A stretch of DNA of 64,000 bases from Alnus glutinosa (lineage: Eukaryota > Streptophyta > Magnoliopsida > Fagales > Betulaceae). Location: contig NC_084894.1 in assembly GCF_958979055.1 (NCBI RefSeq), forward strand, positions 28,343,616-28,407,615, read 5' to 3'. This document shows positions 59,551-64,000 of the stretch, piece after piece. The translations under genes and the position numbers were made by a program. The notes beneath the pieces were generated by a model. The model ran no database searches. It was not told the DNA's origin and saw nothing but the letters and a program-made list of their open reading frames with translations. How positions within the stretch are numbered: position 1 is the first letter of the stretch; each line of letters starts with the position of its first letter.

Positions 59551-62007
59551 TCATGGCATATACAGCTTGTTGCCACACTTGCATCTCCAGGCTTCGGGAT
59601 AATACTCGGTGGTCACCGGGGTCCCAGGTGGCACCGGCACATGGACCGGGTTGCACGGCGTGCACTTGCCACACTTCGACGTACATCGTGGAGGTGACGA
59701 ACCGGGCCCACTCAAAATCCTCATTGCCAAGCTCATTGAGGTTTCTTTCCTGCCTATGGACACCATGCTCTCTTCCTCCCTTCTCTTCTCAAATTCCTGT
59801 TCAAAACTTAATTAGACCCATTTATTATAATTAGAGCTAATAATCATACGCATATACAACTTCTGTAATACAATACTCTAACATGCGCACAATGACTCAA
59901 TGCCACGTCTCCATTCCGTACAGCCATCACGCTAACGTGCGCCCCCCGAGCACACGTTAACAAGAATACAACTCAATATATATAATAAACACGGATTCCG
60001 GTTAAAGTGCTGAGAACAGCAGCCGCAAGTTACCGAGACTTCTGTGCAAAAAGCCAAAAACTACTACGGAGTTTCTTCTTCGCTAGTTCTAACGTGCACG
60101 ATTTGTGATGAACGTTTAGCTGAACCTAATAGGTCTGTGACTTTTCTCAGGGTTGGGCCATGGTTAAAGGACCACCCCTCTTGGTGGCTACTTAATTATG
60201 GTGGGATAATTCCAAGGATCGGACAATTCAGGATGCAGCGTTTCTAGGCTTAGCTCTGCACCTATTTTGGTGCATTTTAGTACCATATATTTGTTTGGAG
60301 TAATAATGCAACTCTTTACACTAATTTTAGTGTCGGTTCATGTAACGCGTTTTAGGTAGGTTTCTTTTCAATTTTTTCAAGTTACTTAAAACACAATACA
60401 TCTGTCGGTGTGAAATTAGTATTATAAAGAAACAAAATCCTATACATTTCAAATTAAATAGAAAAAATTTGTGTATATAACTGTGTATATGATGTTAATA
60501 TTGACACATCTTGTAAAAAATTTAAATAATATAACATCATGTACATCGTTTACTGCACCAACTTTAAATCATGACTATAAAATAAATTGGGTTAAATATA
60601 ATTTAGTCCCCTCAACTAACAACCATTTTTGATAAAGCACAATGAATTGACAAATGTCATGCTTTAACCCTTGAAACTACTAATTTGTTTCAAATTAGCC
60701 AAATCCGTCAGTCTTGATCGTTATGTTGGGTGAAAAATAAAATTTGACCAAAATGTTTCGAAAATACCCTTATTTTGACCATTGAAAAACCAAAATTAAC
60801 CTTTGTTGGTTTTTTACTAATTAATAAATAAAAAAGGGTAATTTTGGGTTTTCAATGGTCAAAATAAAGGTGTTTTTGGAAACATTTTGGTCAAATTTTA
60901 TTTTTCATCTAATATAACGGTCAAGACTAACAAAATAGGCTAAATAATAACAGATTAGCAGTTTGAAGGGCCAAATCATAACACTTGTCAGTTCATGGTA
61001 CTTAATAAAAATGGATAATTGCACCATTGGTCCCTGAGATTAGTCTAAATTACAAATTACTCCTTGTGGTACAAAAAGTTTATGGAGGGTCTTTGTGGTA
61101 AATTATAATTACGAATTACTCTCTAAACTCGTTTTTCGTCCACCAAGTTAATAGAATCCGTTAGTTTTCCACGTCATATAAATAGTGAGACAACCTCTAA
61201 ATATAATTTGTATTGTAATCTACTAACAAACTTTGTTTACTTGGTGGATGGAAAACGGGTTTAGGGAGTGATTTGTAATTATAGTACCACATGGACTGAT
61301 TCGTAATTTAGGCCAACCCCAGAGACCATTGGTCTAATTATCCCTAATAAAAAATGGTGGAATGGAGAGAATTCTGTGGGGGTGAAGAGTAGTCTCTCTT
61401 TTCTGTTTTACTTGGGTTGGACTAAACAAGCAGCAAACTTGTACACTGTGGATTCAAGCTTTTTAGAAGACTAGACAGTCTAGGCTACTTTGATAGGACA
61501 AACTATATATAATGGTAATCAATGTACCGTGTTCTTGAAGGTCAGTTACATATATGATTCATGAAAATTTTTATAACCACTGGTTTTGGTACAAAACATA
61601 AAGGGCCAACTTACCTGAAAATGTACATCAGCCTTTGCAGACAAAGGACACGTGCTGCCTGCGTAGGAAAGTGAAAGATGATGATGATGAGGGTTAGCTA
61701 AAGATTTTGGTGAGAATTTAATAAATTTAGATGATTATAAATAATGGGTTTCTTATAAATTCATGGAAGATGCTTGATATACGGAATTAAGAGGTGGGGA
61801 GGAGGAACTTCATGAAAAATGAGAGAATGAATGAATATCATGAACCCAAAAGAGAAAATGAGTGAATTGGTTACCTTGGCATGTAGGTCTGCTGGAGCTG
61901 ATGCTGCTGAACAGCGCACAAAATGAGAAGAAGAAGATGGAGAGACAGTAAAGAATAGGTGGGTATGGGTTGTTTATGGACCTTGGTCTTCTTCTCTGCC
62001 ACTCCAT
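59551..62007 (-). CDS. EPFL6: EPIDERMAL PATTERNING FACTOR-like peptide, EPFL6/CHALLAH-type
   Basis: Secreted cysteine-rich peptide precursor; family members bind ERECTA-type receptor kinases in the apoplast and shape stems, flowers and stomatal patterning. Three exons join in phase (62007-61875, 61658-61615, 59796-59551) into 140 residues. Residues 1-16 are basic; a hydrophobic signal segment follows (about 17-36, PYPPILYCLSIFFFSFCALF), then a linker and the mature domain from about residue 88. Its six cysteines are C97, C101, C104, C107, C131 and C133, and GSSPPRC, HVPVPPGTPVT and the ending YYPEAWRCKCGNKLYMP match the EPFL4-6 group, closest to EPFL6 as I recall it. ATG 62007 is the only ATG before the signal segment; the frame further up has none. 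Acceptors and donors are GT-AG. Intron 2 (1.8 kb) carries two hairpin elements. All key residues are present, so the gene looks intact. Confidence 0.92.
60586..61011. mobile_element. Long-armed hairpin element in EPFL6 intron 2
   Basis: The left arm (60620-60800) contains GAATTGACAAATGTCATGCT, AAATTTGACCAAAATGTTTC and ATTTTGACCATTGAAAA. The right arm (60830-61000) holds their inverted counterparts (TTTTCAATGGTCAAAAT, GAAACATTTTGGTCAAATTT, ACACTTGTCAGTTC). Together they form a hairpin with arms of about 170 bases and a 40-base loop. The outer part of the right arm is missing where the next element begins. Confidence 0.75.
61012..61341. mobile_element. Second hairpin MITE in EPFL6 intron 2
   Basis: The ends are GGATAATTGCACCATTGGTC and, inverted, GGATAATTAGACCAATGGTC. 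Arms continue inward (AGATTAGTCTAAATTACAAA on the left; GATTCGTAATTTAGGCC on the right) to a GTTTAGGGAG/CTCTAAAC pair. Flanking AATAAAAAT-like sequence on both sides (61003-61011; 61343-61352) suggests a target duplication with slippage. It abuts and probably inserted into the end of the neighbouring hairpin. Confidence 0.75.
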
Positions 62008-63610
62008 GAACAAGAAGAACAGAGGCACTCTGTTTCTCTCTTCTGTGAGTCTTTGATATTGGATTTTACAAGCTATGGATGAGCAATAATTATGTTGGAC
62101 TTGTATTTCCCACGTTCCATGCAGCTGTCATCCAAAAACCAATACCTATAACATCAAAGATTCACAGGCCTTGTGTCTCAGATCACTCTCTCTGTGTGTA
62201 GATCTCTGTGAATTTTTGGGATGTGTGAATGGTGGGGGTGGTTGTGGAGGTGGAGGTGGGAAAGAGTGGGTGGATGGTACGGCTACTTGAGATGAGTGTG
62301 GCAGAGAAAGTGTTGCAGAGAGAGAGAGATAGGGAGTAAAAAGAAGGTGAATCTATGCGGATCGTCGTCGTTTCTTAAGCTTTACCATGTTTGGGTCTTG
62401 GATTCTCTTGCAGGCTTTCTTCTCTCTGTCTTTCTACCATTCCCTGACTGAGAAATACAAAGATGACCCGAGTTCTGTTCTCTTCAGCCACCCCTTGCAG
62501 CCCACTTTTTCCTTCTTCTTCTTCTTTTGTTTTTAATCCTTCATCCTTAATTTTTGACTGTCTCTTCCTTGTTTGTTATTTTGTGGTTCAATTTTTGTAT
62601 CTTTATTATTTATTTATTTATTTTTTTGTTGGTGAAATTTATCTACTACTGTTTCTATGATTAGGTTTAACTGTCACTTCCTGGTCTGTTATTTTGTGGT
62701 TCAATTTTCGCATCTTTGTGATTTGGGGTCACTCTCATTCTCTTTATAATTGTAAGTCTTGAGCTCCATGTTTGGTATAAGCATTTTTAATAATTGGGAC
62801 AGAGTTTCACGAGAGATTGTCAAGTAAATGGTCTGACAGTTCAAAATTTATTTAGACAAGTGAGAAGGATCTCATATCGACTCTTTCACAATGTACTGCA
62901 CAAATTATTAGCAATTTTTACTCCCGATGTTTGAGGTCAATATTCTTTTTATTATTATCTAGTCACTTTCTAAATTTTTTATTTCATTTTATTAAATTAA
63001 TATTTGTCTTTAGGATTTGTGAGAATTAAAAATGTGTGAATATTGTGTTTGAAGAAGATCTTCCAACCTAATTTGGACGTAAAATTTGTGAAGAAATCTA
63101 ACCCATACATTTAATTTCAGATTAGTTATAAGTTAATAATATAAACTGGTGCTTAATGCTTATGAGTTGGCAGTGTTGGAGTAATTTCATAGGAGAAATC
63201 TGCAGCATCGGACCTTGTCCCTGAGGCTGAGGGTATCGTGGTAATTTAAGGAGAGAGAACGAACCTATGAAGGTTACTAAAATAGCCCCCTGCAAAACAC
63301 GTGTTAGCATCACATCGCAGTAGTACCCGTTGATCTCCGACACTTGTGGGAATAGGACGGAAACATTTAAGGGACCGATCAAATGGTTCTCTCTCCTGTC
63401 TCCTCCTGATCATCATCGAGTTATATATAGATTCCATAGGCAAGGAGGTGTGGACAAATATTGTCCCAACGCATGGCTGCATTCAGGCAGCCACGTTCAG
63501 CGGTGAATTGAAATTTTTTAAGGTAATTTTAGAAGATAATGCTTTTTAAATAGTGCAAGCACTGAAAAATAACAGGTCAAATAGAAGTAAATAAGGGGGT
63601 AATTACCTTT
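62008..63610. other. EPFL6 upstream region and intergenic DNA
   Basis: The leader and promoter of EPFL6 should lie in the first several hundred bases. There is a short GA tract (62316-62331) and CT-rich sequence (62410-62560). No second gene is supported; reading frames near 63120-63550 have no family match. Confidence 0.4.
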
Positions 63611-63615
63611 TTCTC

Positions 63616-64000
63616 ATCAACTATCAGTCATTGTCAACATGTCTTCATAAACTGACACATCGACCAAAAGAGAGCATCCAACTACCAACTTTACATACTT
63701 TGCCCCCCTCCGTCAGGGAATCCCGTTAACTTGGACGGAATATTCTATTTTTGGGCGTTAATTTTGGTTTAAAGACCAAAATGTCCTCCAACAGTAATTA
63801 ATAAAAAAAATATTAAAATTAATATGTTTAAAAAAGTTGAGGGCATTTATGTCATTTTTGAATTTGAGTTAGGGTATTTAAGTCTTTTTATGAATTAAAC
63901 TGACGGAAGGGGGCAAAGTATGTAAAGTTGGTAGTTGAATGCTCTCTTTTGGTCGATGTGTCAGTTCATGGGGCCATGTTGATAATGACTGGTAGTTGAT
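63616..64000. mobile_element. Hairpin element running off the right edge
   Basis: The left arm begins ATCAACTATCAGTCATTGTC (63616) and includes ACTGACACATCGACCAAAAG and CTTTACATACTTTGCCCCCC. The right arm, read inverted from 64000, begins ATCAACTACCAGTCATTATC and includes the same blocks with few differences. Arms are about 105 bases. The outer ends and target duplication are partly outside the window. Confidence 0.8.

Overview
The window is nuclear DNA of a flowering plant, almost certainly a eudicot and probably a woody one. This rests on the low G+C with AT-rich introns and intergenic DNA, plant-type GT-AG introns, plant-only gene families (CIPK kinases, an EPF-like peptide, the plant form of SLX1) and the plant repeat mix (L1-type LINEs, hAT, Mutator-like elements, MITEs, a TRIM and a solo LTR). 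The species cannot be named from the sequence alone. Exon structures were built by hand by matching translated segments to remembered family members and requiring GT-AG borders in a consistent phase. No alignment or transcript was available.

Layout. (1) 1-28 kb is the gene-bearing part. It holds a LINE tail at the left edge, an intronless CIPK2-type kinase (3080-4450, +), a four-exon SLX1 nuclease (6168-8635, -), a two-exon 80-residue membrane-anchored protein (13577-13936, -), a ten-exon EngB/YihA-type GTPase (16257-22153, -) whose sixth intron carries a LINE, and an intronless CIPK11/14-type kinase (26532-27845, -). Three Mutator-like TIR elements sharing the same ends (9077-9721, 11390-11561, 25216-25901) sit between these genes. 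(2) 28.5-54.6 kb has no host gene. It is a tandem duplication of a 4.4 kb unit (30.89-35.31 kb and 35.63-53.70 kb, with a collapsed mini-unit between). The second unit has been inflated by nested insertions: an L1-type LINE entered the unit, a 9.78 kb hAT transposon entered the LINE, and an LTR element entered the hAT transposase gene and is now a solo LTR. Target-site duplications are readable at every level and the first unit preserves the empty sites. (3) 54.65-58.85 kb is a decayed small-RNA-degrading nuclease (SDN) gene lacking most of its exonuclease domain and hosting a TRIM. (4) 59.55-62.0 kb is a three-exon EPFL6/CHALLAH-type secreted peptide gene with two hairpin elements in its long intron. 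A further inverted-repeat element runs off the right edge.

The host genes do not form a pathway. Two kinases act in calcium/CBL signalling, SLX1 in DNA repair, the EngB protein probably in ribosome assembly, and the EPFL peptide in cell-to-cell signalling. I see no convincing new biochemical system. The most informative content is the layered, relatively datable insertion history of 30-54 kb, the Mutator-like family with shared ends, and tandem SUMO-interaction-like motifs at the C-terminus of SLX1.
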